64,000 bases of DNA, taken from Parafrankia sp041008525 (lineage in GTDB: Bacteria > Actinomycetota > Actinomycetes > Frankiales > Frankiaceae). The DNA lies in the NCBI RefSeq assembly GCF_041008525.1, contig NZ_JBFLUG010000019.1, positions 1 to 64,000 on the forward strand, given 5' to 3'. The position numbers and the translations under genes are program-made. The notes below the pieces were generated by a model. The model did not search any database. It saw nothing but the letters and a program-made list of their open reading frames with translations, and was not told the origin of the DNA. This document shows, piece after piece, positions 35,376 to 46,756 of this stretch. Within the stretch, counting starts at the first letter, position 1, and every line of letters begins with the position of its first letter.

Positions 35376-36670
35376 GCACGGGCGCCACGAGCGGCGGGAC
35401 GACCCCGTCGGGCGACATCGAGGATGTCGAGAGCTTCCGCCAGCGGGCGCGGAGCTGGATCCGCGCCAACCTCGCGCCGCTGCCGCCGAACGCCGGGGTC
35501 GGCGTGATGCGGGCGGGCCACAGCGATGAGGAGGAGCTCGCCGGCGTCGCCCGCCAGCGCGAGATCCAGCGGATGTTCTTCGACGCGGGCTTCGCCGGCA
35601 TCTGCTTCCCGAAGGAGTACGGCGGGCAGGGACTGACCCCCGAGCACCAGCGGGTCTTCAGCGAGGAGATCACCGGCTACGAGTACCCGTCCGAGATCCA
35701 GGCGCCGACCTTCTCCCCGTGCGCGGCGGTGCTGCTGGACTTCGGTACCGAGGAGCAGAAGCGCCAGCACATCCCCGCGATCCTGCGGGGCGAGGAGCTG
35801 TGGATGCAGTTCCTCTCCGAGCCCAGCGCCGGGTCGGACGTCGCCGCCGCCATGACCACCGCCGTCCGTGACGGTGACGACTGGATCCTCAACGGCTCCA
35901 AGATCTGGACGACCGGCGCCTGGTGGTCGGACTGGGGCCTGGTGCTCGCCCGGACGAACTGGGACGTCCCGAAGCACCGCGGGCTGACCGTGTTCATCAT
36001 GCCGATCCACCAGCCCGGCATCGAGGTGCACCGCATCGAGATGCTGAACGGCAACAAGGAGTTCTGCCAGGAGTTCATCACCGACGTGCGGGTGCCGGAC
36101 TCCGACCGCGTCGGCGAGGTCGACGACGGCTGGACGGTCGGCACCCGGTGGATGTTCCACGAGCGGATGCTGCACAACTCGCCGCTGGTGACCATCCCCA
36201 AGGGCGGCGCACGCGGCAGCATCCGCGCCACCCACCTGGTGGAGATCGCGCGGGACGCCGGCCGGCTCGACGACCCGCTGGCCCGCGACCTGATCGGCGA
36301 GGGCCGGATGCTCGACATCGTCACCCACGCCCTGCAGGAGCGGCTCTCCCAGGGCCTGCGCTCCGGCCGGATCCCCGACCAGTCCGCGGCGGTCGGGCGG
36401 CTGTTCACCGGTGTGGTGGCAGCCCGGACGTCCACCCTGTCCTTCGAGCTCGCCGGCGGTGCCGGGGCGGCCTGGGCGGACGACGACGGCGCCACCGCCG
36501 AGTGCGGCAACGACTACCTGCTGCGCCAGGTGAGCTGCATCGGCGGCGGGACCACCGAGATGGCCCGCAACGTCATCAGCGAGCGCGTGCTGGGCATGCC
36601 GCGAGAGGTGGCGCTCGACCGCGGGGTGGCGTTCCGGGACGTCCCACGGGGCGGTTCGAGTCGCCGCTGA
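35372..36670 (+). CDS. Acyl-CoA dehydrogenase, larger subunit of a pair
   Basis: Encodes 432 residues. The central region has FPKEYGGQGLTPEHQRVFSEE, FLSEPSAGSDVAAAMTTAV, and WILNGSKIWTTGAWWSDWGL. The C-terminus is CIGGGTTEMARNVISERVLGMP, the long-subunit type. It starts within the stop of the preceding gene, so equal amounts of both subunits are made. Together they probably form one heteromeric enzyme. Confidence 0.88.
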   Translation: MSTGATSGGTTPSGDIEDVESFRQRARSWIRANLAPLPPNAGVGVMRAGHSDEEELAGVARQREIQRMFFDAGFAGICFPKEYGGQGLTPEHQRVFSEEITGYEYPSEIQAPTFSPCAAVLLDFGTEEQKRQHIPAILRGEELWMQFLSEPSAGSDVAAAMTTAVRDGDDWILNGSKIWTTGAWWSDWGLVLARTNWDVPKHRGLTVFIMPIHQPGIEVHRIEMLNGNKEFCQEFITDVRVPDSDRVGEVDDGWTVGTRWMFHERMLHNSPLVTIPKGGARGSIRATHLVEIARDAGRLDDPLARDLIGEGRMLDIVTHALQERLSQGLRSGRIPDQSAAVGRLFTGVVAARTSTLSFELAGGAGAAWADDDGATAECGNDYLLRQVSCIGGGTTEMARNVISERVLGMPREVALDRGVAFRDVPRGGSSRR

Positions 36671-37460
36671 CCGCGGCCCGCCAGCTGGCGGGCCTGGACC
36701 TGCCCGCGGTGGCCGGCGGCGTCGCACCCGACGACGCCGGCCACCGCCGGCCACCGCAGGCGGATACCGGGTGGGCCGCGGTCCGGAAAGGGCTGCGGAT
36801 CTCCCACCTGGAAACGTTTGACTGTTCAACCTTTCTGAGGTGCGATGTGGCGCGCTCGGGATCGCCCCCGCGTGCGGTTCTCGCGACGGCCGGGATCGAT
36901 ATCCGAGAAACCTGCCGTGGTTTTTGTTGATGCCGTGATAAACATGCTCTCGCCAGAAAGAGTAGCGTTACCGCATCTGTCTCCCCGAAGTCGCGGGCGC
37001 ACCGCGGCGGCGGCGTTCGTGCAGCACGCCACGGTGACGGGCCGGTCGCTGGCGGAAGCTCGGCGCGGTGCCGGGTGAGGCCGTTCCGCCGCCGCTGTCA
37101 GCCGCTGGCCGCTGGTGGTGGCGCTGGTCTGGCCGCCGGCGGGGCCGCCGGCGGCTGTCGCGCCGGGTTCGGCGTTGCCGGAACGCGCTTATCACACGCA
37201 TTCTCGGATGCGCCCTATAGGCTTCCTTCGGATGGCGGCGAGATGACCAGGAATGTCCGGTGCTGCGACTCGCCGCGGTCCTGTGTCGGGTTGTCCGATG
37301 GTGGGACAGTGACCCAATCTGTGGCTCTTGACCGACCGAACGGCAGATGATAGCAATTTTTTAGGATTCGTTCGGTTTGCATGATGCCGTGTCCGGCTGG
37401 TCGCCGGGCCTGATCATCCGCCGGGCGTTCACTGCTTCACGGGCGGAGGGCTCTGAAGAC
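36671..37460. other. 790-bp region without a convincing gene
   Basis: Short frames occur here on both strands, but none has good codon use, a ribosome binding site and a recognisable domain together. The right end must contain the promoter of the CMD-TauD pair, and an inverted repeat at 37335-37376 is the most notable element. A Gly/Ala-coding cgccggc tract (about 37100-37190) is compositional. No tRNA is visible. Confidence 0.45.
37335..37376. promoter_or_regulatory. Inverted repeat ACCGAACG...CGTTCGGT
   Basis: The 8-bp arms ACCGAACG (37335-37342) and CGTTCGGT (37369-37376) are perfect inverses separated by 26 bp of AT-rich DNA (tgatagcaattttttaggat in the middle). A TTGACC at 37328-37333 and a TAGGAT at 37362-37367 could be promoter parts. 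It may be a repressor operator for the downstream CMD-TauD genes. The binding protein is unknown. Confidence 0.4.
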
Positions 37461-38033
37461 ATGGCACGGATCGAACCGCGTCCCCTGCGGCAGTGGCCGA
37501 AGGAGATGCGCGCGGCCCTGGCGGCGATGACGCCCGAGGTGCCGCGGCACCCCCCGCTGCCCACCGAGGGGCGCTCCAAGGCCCTCAACACGCTCGGCAC
37601 CCTCGCCCACCATCCAGAGCTGGCCCACGCGTTCTTCACCTACAACGGGCACATCCTGCGCGGCACCACGCTCACGCTGCGGCAGCGTGAGCTGCTCGTC
37701 CTGCGGGTCTCCGCGGTGCGCAAGAACACCTACGAGTGGGCCCAGCACGTGATCATGGCCCGGGATGTGGGCATCACCGACGCGGAGATCGCGCGCGTCG
37801 CCTGGGGCCCGGACGCCCCGTTCCTGGACCCGCTCGACGCCGCGCTGATCCGCGCGGTCGACGAGCTGATCACCGACGGTGAGATCGCGCTGACGACCTG
37901 GGAGGTGCTCAGCGCCAAGCTCGACGTCCAGCAGCTGCTCGACATCATCTTCACCGTGGGCACCTACGAGACCCTCTCCATGATGATGCGCTCGTTCGAG
38001 CTGCCGCTCGACGACGACCTCCACGAAAGCTGA
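37461..38033 (+). CDS. Carboxymuconolactone decarboxylase family protein
   Basis: Encodes 190 residues. The CMD domain is recognised by GTLAHHPELAHAFFTYNGHIL, TLRQRELLVLRVSAVRKNTYEWAQHV and EIARVAWGPDAPFLDPLD. The AhpD-type CxxC pair is absent, so a peroxidase reductant role is unlikely. Members of this kind accompany aromatic and alicyclic degradation genes. The ATG at 37461 follows GGGCGGAGGG. The next gene starts 7 bp after the stop. Confidence 0.82.
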   Translation: MARIEPRPLRQWPKEMRAALAAMTPEVPRHPPLPTEGRSKALNTLGTLAHHPELAHAFFTYNGHILRGTTLTLRQRELLVLRVSAVRKNTYEWAQHVIMARDVGITDAEIARVAWGPDAPFLDPLDAALIRAVDELITDGEIALTTWEVLSAKLDVQQLLDIIFTVGTYETLSMMMRSFELPLDDDLHES

Positions 38034-38040
38034 GGCCAGC

Positions 38041-38874
38041 GTGGCTGTCACCGTTTCCGCTGTCAGCCCGGACGTCGGCGTCGAGGTGGCCGGCCTCACC
38101 GGGCCCCAGCTCGTCGCCCCGGCGGTCGCCGCGGAGTGCCAGGCGCTTCTGGAGAAGCACGGCGTCGTCATCTACCGGGAGGTCCACGTCGACGACGCGG
38201 ATCTGGTCGCGTTCAGCCGCATGCTCGGCACCGTGGTCGTCGCGCCGATGGGCGGGATGGACGGGCTGCCCGAGGTTTCGAAGATCACGCTGGACCCGGC
38301 CGAGAGCGTGCTGGCGGCCTACCGCCGGGGCACCTTCTTCTGGCACCTCGACGGCGCCAACGACGAGCTGCCGCAGAAGGCGACCCTGCTGACCGCGCGC
38401 CAGGTCTCCGACGAGGGTGGCGACACCGAGTTCGCCAACACCTACGCCGCCTACAACGCCCTCTCGGCCGAGGAGAAGGAGCAGTTCGCGCGCCTGCGGG
38501 TCGTGCACAGCTTCGCGGCCTCCCAGGCCCTCGCCGAGCCGGACGCCTCGCCGAAGGCCCGGGCGAGCTGGGAGCGGGTACCCGCCCGGGAGCACCCGCT
38601 GGTCTGGACGCGGCGCAGCGGTCGCCGGTCGCTGCTGGTCGGGGCCACCGCGAGCCACGTCGTCGGCTGGCCGGAAGAGGACAGCCGGGCCCTGCTCGAC
38701 CGTCTTCTTGCCTGGTCGACGCAGCCGCGTTTCGTCCTGCGCCACCACTGGCGCCCAGGTGACCTGGTGATCTGGGACAACACCGGCATGCTGCACCGGG
38801 CGATCCCGTACACGGCGACGTCGCACCGGCTGATGCACCGAACGACCCTGCGGGGCGAAGAAGTCGTAGCCTGA
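38041..38874 (+). CDS. TauD/TfdA-type Fe(II)/2-oxoglutarate dioxygenase
   Basis: Encodes 277 residues. The iron site is His-x-Asp in FFWHLDGAND and a distal His in GMLHRAIPY; HRLMHRTTLRG holds the 2-oxoglutarate-binding Arg. The start VAVTVSAVSPDVGVEVAGL is a GTG at 38041, 7 bp after the CMD gene. TauD relatives hydroxylate taurine, sulfonates, 2,4-D and similar compounds. The CMD partner suggests degradation of a carboxylated or ring compound. The substrate is unknown. Confidence 0.88.
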   Translation: MAVTVSAVSPDVGVEVAGLTGPQLVAPAVAAECQALLEKHGVVIYREVHVDDADLVAFSRMLGTVVVAPMGGMDGLPEVSKITLDPAESVLAAYRRGTFFWHLDGANDELPQKATLLTARQVSDEGGDTEFANTYAAYNALSAEEKEQFARLRVVHSFAASQALAEPDASPKARASWERVPAREHPLVWTRRSGRRSLLVGATASHVVGWPEEDSRALLDRLLAWSTQPRFVLRHHWRPGDLVIWDNTGMLHRAIPYTATSHRLMHRTTLRGEEVVA

Positions 38875-39005
38875 CCTCCGCGCACCGAGCAGATGCGCGG
38901 CAGGATGACGCCCATCGGACAGCCGGCCAGGTCCGCCAGGCCGGACTTAGCGGCGCGGCGGACGTGATCCCGGTCTGGAGTGTGTCGGTCTGACGGAGGG
39001 TCAGC

Positions 39006-39200
39006 ATGCGAGTGGTCGTGGATTTCAAACTGTGTGAGAGCAACGCGCTGTGCGTGGGCATCGCCCCGTCGGTGTTCGAGCTCGACGACAACGACTATCT
39101 GGTCATCCTCGACGAGGAGCCGGACGAGGATCTGCGTAAGGACCTCAAGGCCGCGGTCTCGGCCTGCCCCAAGCAGGCCATCGCCATCGCCGAGGACTGA
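39006..39200 (+). CDS. Small ferredoxin, 3Fe-4S type
   Basis: Encodes 64 residues starting MRVVVDFKLCESNALCVG. Cysteines occur as C-x5-C and a later Cys in ACPKQAI, the three-Cys pattern of P450-linked 3Fe-4S ferredoxins. Acidic residues in the middle (LDEEPDEDLRKDL) are typical of docking surfaces. No P450 gene is beside it, so its partner must be elsewhere or be an oxygenase system such as the nearby dioxygenase, which needs no ferredoxin in its usual form. Confidence 0.9.
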   Translation: MRVVVDFKLCESNALCVGIAPSVFELDDNDYLVILDEEPDEDLRKDLKAAVSACPKQAIAIAED

Positions 39201-39228
39201 GCCTCGGCCCTGGGAGCCCCGGGCACGG

Positions 39229-39277
39229 GCACGGGCGGGCCCCCGCCCGTGCACACGACGCCCGCGGCTCCCGCGGG
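39229..39277 (+). terminator. Double hairpin terminator after the ferredoxin gene
   Basis: A perfect 10-bp inverted repeat (GCACGGGCGG, loop GCCC, CCGCCCGTGC; 39229-39252) is followed by a second hairpin CCCGCGG-CTC-CCGCGGG (39261-39277) and, after ggagagaaacac, a short run of five T residues. The position right after the ferredoxin stop fits an intrinsic terminator. Confidence 0.7.
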
Positions 39278-39334
39278 GGAGAGAAACACTTTTTGTCAGG
39301 TGATACGCGCTCTGCGCACCTAGGATTGTGCAGG

Positions 39335-40228
39335 ATGAGCCGTCTGCCTCCCGTCGCCGCGCGCGTGTCACGCCTGCGGCGGGTGTCCCGCGGTCGGGTG
39401 TCTGCCGCGGCGGCCGCACCGGTCGGGGCCCGGGCGGCGGGCCGCCGGCGGGCGGCGCAGCAGTTCTGGCAGCTTCCCGAGCCCGAACTCGACCGCCTGC
39501 TGGCCGTCGCCAGCGAGGTGGACCGGGTCGAGCTCAAGCTGATCGTGCCGGCCCACGCGCACGGGAGCACCTGTGAGGCCCTCGGGGTCGACTTCACCCG
39601 GGCCCGCAGGCTCCGCGTGTGCTACCTCGACACCCCGGACCACGCGCTGCACCGCAACGGGGTCGTGGCCCGGATCCGGAGCATCGTCGGTGGGCCCGAC
39701 GACGCCGTCGTCAAGCTGCGCCCGGTCGTCCCCGCCGACATCCCGCGGCGGCTGCGGCGGGCCCAGGACTTCGTCGTCGAGGTCGACGGGATGCCCGGCT
39801 ACTACGTGTGTTCCGGGGCGCTGCGGGCCCGGCTCGGCGCGGACGACGTCGCCCGCGTCATCGCCCAGCGCCGCGCGGCGCACCGCCTGTTCACCCGGCG
39901 GCAGCTGCGGCTGCTGTCGTCCCGCCTGCCCGCCGGTGTCCGGCCGGAGGACCTGGTGATGTTCGGCCCGGTCGACGCCGGCCGGACCAAGATCCGGGTG
40001 GCGGGCCTGGACCGCCGCCTGCTCGTCGAGCGGTGGACCTACCCCGACGGCTCCCGCATCCTCGAGCTGTCGACCCGCTGCCTGCCCACCGAGGCCCTGC
40101 GGGTCGGTGCCCGCACCGCGGACGTCCTGCGGGCCCACGGCGTCGAGCTGACCGGCCCGCATCCGACCAAGACCCGGGCCACGCTGGACTACTTCGCCGG
40201 CGCCGCGGCGGCCCAGCGCCCGCGCTGA
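39335..40228 (+). CDS. CYTH-like domain protein
   Basis: Encodes 297 residues. After an Arg/Ala-rich N-terminus a CYTH-type tunnel fold is suggested by EVDRVELKLIVP (the E-x-K type start), RVCYLDTPDHALHRNGVVARIR and DDAVVKLRPV. The C-terminal half is helical. CYTH proteins include class IV adenylate cyclases and triphosphatases. Catalysis is uncertain because the usual ExExK motif is reduced. The ATG at 39335 has only a weak purine stretch upstream. Confidence 0.65.
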   Translation: MSRLPPVAARVSRLRRVSRGRVSAAAAAPVGARAAGRRRAAQQFWQLPEPELDRLLAVASEVDRVELKLIVPAHAHGSTCEALGVDFTRARRLRVCYLDTPDHALHRNGVVARIRSIVGGPDDAVVKLRPVVPADIPRRLRRAQDFVVEVDGMPGYYVCSGALRARLGADDVARVIAQRRAAHRLFTRRQLRLLSSRLPAGVRPEDLVMFGPVDAGRTKIRVAGLDRRLLVERWTYPDGSRILELSTRCLPTEALRVGARTADVLRAHGVELTGPHPTKTRATLDYFAGAAAAQRPR

Positions 40229-40344
40229 CGCGCAGCGGGGCGGTCCGAGGCCGTCCGGGACGGATGCGCCGAACCGGTGACCTGGGAGAAGCTGTACGGA
40301 TGGTGTCCTGACGGGCGGATACCGGGACCGAGGAGGCCAATACC

Positions 40345-40629
40345 GTGATCCGGCTCAGCGTGCTGTACCCGAGGAGCGAGGGCGCGACCTTCGACCACGA
40401 GTACTACATCACCAAGCACATCCCGATGGCCTGCCGGATGTGGGGGCTGACCGAGGTCGAGGTCGACCGGGGCATCCGCGGGCCGTACGTGGCGGCGGCG
40501 CACTTCCGCTTCGCCTCGATGGAGGATCTGAAGAAGGCGATGAGCGCCGACGCCTCGGAGATCAGTTCCGACCTGGTGAACTACACCACGATCACCCCGG
40601 TGATGCAGATCAGCGAGTTCACCGGCTGA
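40345..40629 (+). CDS. EthD family protein
   Basis: Encodes 94 residues, the usual length. The core is LSVLYPRSEGATFDHEYYITKHIPM, with the YxxxHIP motif, and ITPVMQISEF at the end. EthD proteins are dimeric ferredoxin-fold barrels, first found in ether degradation clusters. The GTG at 40345 follows AGGAGG. It ends one base before a decayed ligD fragment on the other strand. Confidence 0.88.
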   Translation: MIRLSVLYPRSEGATFDHEYYITKHIPMACRMWGLTEVEVDRGIRGPYVAAAHFRFASMEDLKKAMSADASEISSDLVNYTTITPVMQISEFTG

Positions 40630-40925
40630 CCGGTGGCAGTGGCTGCCCGCCAGCTCGTCCCAGTCGATCGGGGCGGACACCGGCGCACCAGGACCAGCCG
40701 CCCCCGCAGCCGCTGGCCGACCACGTCGGCATGCAGCTCACCCGCGGCGACCGCGGCGCCGGGGTCGTCCGTGCCGTGCGGTGTCCACGTCCCGATGTCC
40801 CAGACGATCACATCCCCGGCACCGTACTGCCCGGCCGGGATCACACCCTCGAAGTCGAGATACTCGAGCGGATGGTCCTCGACGTGCACGGCCCCCGGAT
40901 GACCTGGCCACGTCACGCCTCCCGA
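40630..40925 (-). pseudogene. ligD: Remnant of LigD (3'-phosphoesterase and polymerase pieces)
   Basis: On the minus strand one frame reads VHVEDHPLEYLDFEGVIPAG followed by QYGAGDVIVWDIGTW and RLRGRLVLVRR, the core of the LigD 3'-phosphoesterase domain. The catalytic N-terminal part (the H-D-A-x-x-x-H-x-D region) is absent. At about 40680 the reading switches frame to PVSAPIDWDELAG, a motif from the end of the LigD primase-polymerase domain. So two parts of LigD are joined by a deletion with a frameshift. The remnant stops at the EthD gene. It cannot make a working enzyme. Confidence 0.65.
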
Positions 40926-40966
40926 GGGGTCCTGCACCCCGCTGCGGGCAGCGTAACGCTCGGTGA

Positions 40967-44707
<3,741 letters not shown>

Positions 44708-44715
44708 GACATACA

Positions 44716-44732
44716 CCTCCCTGTGAGGGAGG
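44716..44732 (-). promoter_or_regulatory. RBS-sequestering hairpin of the metH leader
   Basis: CCTCCC-TCACA-GGGAGG on the minus strand is a perfect 6-bp hairpin that hides the metH ribosome binding site GGGAGG (44716-44721). Its 5' arm CCTCCC is shared with the 3' arm of riboswitch helix P1. Forming P1 when SAH is bound therefore frees the ribosome binding site, giving a simple translational on-switch. Confidence 0.75.
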
Positions 44733-44811
44733 CGCCCTTACGGAGTGGTGCCGGCCGAGCGTGGCGGACCTGAGCCCGTTACAGAACCAGGGTCCGTTGC
44801 AGCGCCCCTCG
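44727..44811 (-). ncRNA. S-adenosylhomocysteine (SAH) riboswitch upstream of metH
   Basis: On the minus strand the leader reads GAGGGGCGCTGCAACGG, then a P2 helix CGGACC...GGTCCG, the conserved CCGCCACGCTCGG, and finally AAGGGCGCCTCCC. GAGGGGCGC (44802-44810) pairs with GCGCCTCCC (44727-44735) as P1. These match the conserved blocks of the SAH riboswitch class known upstream of metH, ahcY and metF. Transcription probably starts near 44817, after a TAATGT -10-like hexamer (44824-44829). SAH binding is expected to turn expression on. Confidence 0.85.
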
Positions 44812-44826
44812 ACTTAATCGCCGACA

Positions 44827-45765
44827 TTACACGGTGCCCCGCGAGGCACCGACGTCCAGCCGGACCCCCGGCCCGACGTCCCGCCGGGGTTCCCACCTGG
44901 GTTCCGGCCCGGCCTGCGCGACGATCTCCGGGCCGCCGACGAGCAGCTCGCGCAGCATCGCCCGCAGCGAGCGCCGGTCGCTCCACATCGGAGCCGTGGC
45001 GGGAAAGATGTGCGTCCGCGCGCGGGGGAGGGCGGCGGCAACCTCGTCCACCATCAGGGTGCGGTGGATGAAGTCGCCGTCCTGCCCGACGACCAGCACC
45101 CGCGACGCCACCCGTGCCAGCCGCCCGCGGTCGGCGACCGGGGCGTTCCCCGGGCGCTGCGTCGGCGGTGTGCAGGCCGCCAACATCAGCGCGTAGGCCC
45201 GCAGGTACGCGTCCGCGCCGCGGACCGACAGCAGCTCCGGGGACATGCACGCCGCGATCTCGGTGCGCAGCTCGTCCGGGTCGCCCCCCTGCCGGGCCAG
45301 GTGGATCCGGCGGAACAGATCCTCGACGTCCGGCGGGATCGGCTCGTCCAGCGCCGGCGGCAGCAGCAGCGCCAGGGCCTCGAACCGGCCCGGCTCCTGG
45401 TCGACGAGCGCCATCAGCGCGCCGGCCCCCATGCTCTGCCCGACGGCGGAGGTCGCCCCGACCGCGTCGGCGACCGCGGCCAGCTCCGCGGCGAGCTCGG
45501 GATACGTCCAGCCGTCGGGCCGCGGCGACGAACCGCCGTAGCCGCGGAAGTTCACCACGGCCTTCGTGCCCGGCAGGTTCAGGACAGTGGGCAGCATCAC
45601 CCGCGCTGACGCGCCCCAGGCGTGCGCGGCGAGGATGACGGGCTCTCCCTCCCCGACCACGAGCACCTCGTTCGACGCACCGGGCCCGCCGACCGTGACC
45701 GTCCGAACCTTCTTCGGTACTGCCCGGAGCTGCCCCGTCCCTGTTGCCGACACCGACACCGACAC
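44827..45765 (-). CDS. Alpha/beta hydrolase
   Basis: About 312 residues. The core has ILAAHAWGASARVMLPTVLN, VVNFRGYGGSS, the elbow VGQSMGAGALMAL (Ser in GQSMG), an acid region in VVGQDGDFIH and a later His in RTHIFPATAP. The start is uncertain. I choose the first GTG of a GTGTCG repeat (45765, AGGGACGGGG upstream) because codon bias falls off beyond it; an ATG at 45939 in the same frame and a different-frame ATG at about 45833 also exist, so a frameshift is possible. Its end lies 16 bp before the metH riboswitch. Confidence 0.75.
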   Translation of the reverse strand: MSVSVSATGTGQLRAVPKKVRTVTVGGPGASNEVLVVGEGEPVILAAHAWGASARVMLPTVLNLPGTKAVVNFRGYGGSSPRPDGWTYPELAAELAAVADAVGATSAVGQSMGAGALMALVDQEPGRFEALALLLPPALDEPIPPDVEDLFRRIHLARQGGDPDELRTEIAACMSPELLSVRGADAYLRAYALMLAACTPPTQRPGNAPVADRGRLARVASRVLVVGQDGDFIHRTLMVDEVAAALPRARTHIFPATAPMWSDRRSLRAMLRELLVGGPEIVAQAGPEPRWEPRRDVGPGVRLDVGASRGTV

Positions 45766-46173
45766 CCCGTCCCTGTGCTGTCGCGGTCCCCCGCGCTGCC
45801 GCGAAGACCGTCCTGTCCTCCGTTGACGATCCCATCGTGGTTCTCCCGGTGTCGGGCAGGCGCCGGGCGTCACACCCGAGCAACGGGGCAGTCGCCCGTC
45901 CGCCCAGCGTCGGGAGCTGGTCGCGTCGGTGGGAGGCATGGGGAACCTCGTCTCCGGGGCAGGGATGGGACATCGACCATGACTCCGAACGTATGTTCGA
46001 TGATAGGCGGGTCCGGGTGGTGGTGGGTCTGGCGGGCAGGGGGAGACCACACGGGGAACCGGACGTCGCCTCGAGGCCCCGGCGACGTCTGACAGGCCGG
46101 AGCACCGCAGCCACGACATCCAGCGGTGGTGCCGTGGCTGCGCCACTGTCCGTCTACGACTCCGCCGCGCCGT
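45766..46173. other. 408-bp region with an SOS-like box
   Basis: No separate gene is supported here, though the hydrolase frame could extend into it (ATG at 45939). It contains CCGAACGTATGTTCGA at 45985-46000, one base from the actinobacterial LexA box TCGAAC-N4-GTTCGA. If used, it would act on the minus-strand hydrolase. Confidence 0.4.
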
Positions 46174-46593
46174 CTACGACCACGCCGCGGCGGGGCAGAG
46201 GCAGAACGGGTGGCCGGCGGGGTCGAGGAGAACCCGCCAGCGGTCGCCACCCGGCTGGAACTCGGGCTGGGTCGCGCCGAGCCGGTCGGCCAGCTCCAGG
46301 GTCGCGGCCAGATCCGGAACGCGGAAGTCCAGATGGAACTGCTGCGGCCCGTCCTGGTCCGGCCACCGCGGCGGCTGGTAGCCGTCCACCCGCTGGAACC
46401 CGATCATGATCTCGGTTCCGGGGGGTGTCAGGTAGGCCCAGGCACCATTCTCGTCAGCACCACCGACGCCCCATCCCGTCAGCTCGCCGTAGAACTCCGC
46501 CAGTGCCTTCGCGTCCGGGCAGTCGACCATCAGCCCGGCCCAGCTCACCCCCGCGGTCGGCCCCGCCGTCTCCGCCGTCTCCATCGTCTCCAT
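46174..46593 (-). CDS. VOC (glyoxalase/bleomycin resistance) family protein
   Basis: Encodes 139 residues in two beta-alpha-beta-beta-beta units. The first has VSWAGLMVDCPDAKALAEFYGELTGW and the second FHLDFRVPDLAATLELADRLG, with LLDPAGHPFCLCP at the end. Members bind metals or small ligands, and the function cannot be set from sequence. The ATG at 46593 follows GGAGGAG; a second in-frame ATG lies 9 bases in. Confidence 0.85.
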   Translation of the reverse strand: METMETAETAGPTAGVSWAGLMVDCPDAKALAEFYGELTGWGVGGADENGAWAYLTPPGTEIMIGFQRVDGYQPPRWPDQDGPQQFHLDFRVPDLAATLELADRLGATQPEFQPGGDRWRVLLDPAGHPFCLCPAAAWS

Positions 46594-46756
46594 GTCACTC
46601 CTCCAGCTCGGGTGCGGGGCGGTCGACGTGCGGACCGTTGCGCCGTGCGCATCTCCCGCGCGGTACCGCTGCTCCTTCCCGCGCGTTCGTCCCCGTGGCC
46701 ATCCTCACCGCGATACCTGGCTTCTCCTGTCAGGTATCGCGGCGGAGAATGCGGCG

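Noticed and set aside
36651..36670. tRNA-like T-arm (GGTTCGAGTC)
   Set aside because: It lies inside the end of a dehydrogenase gene and no acceptor or anticodon arm can be built around it.
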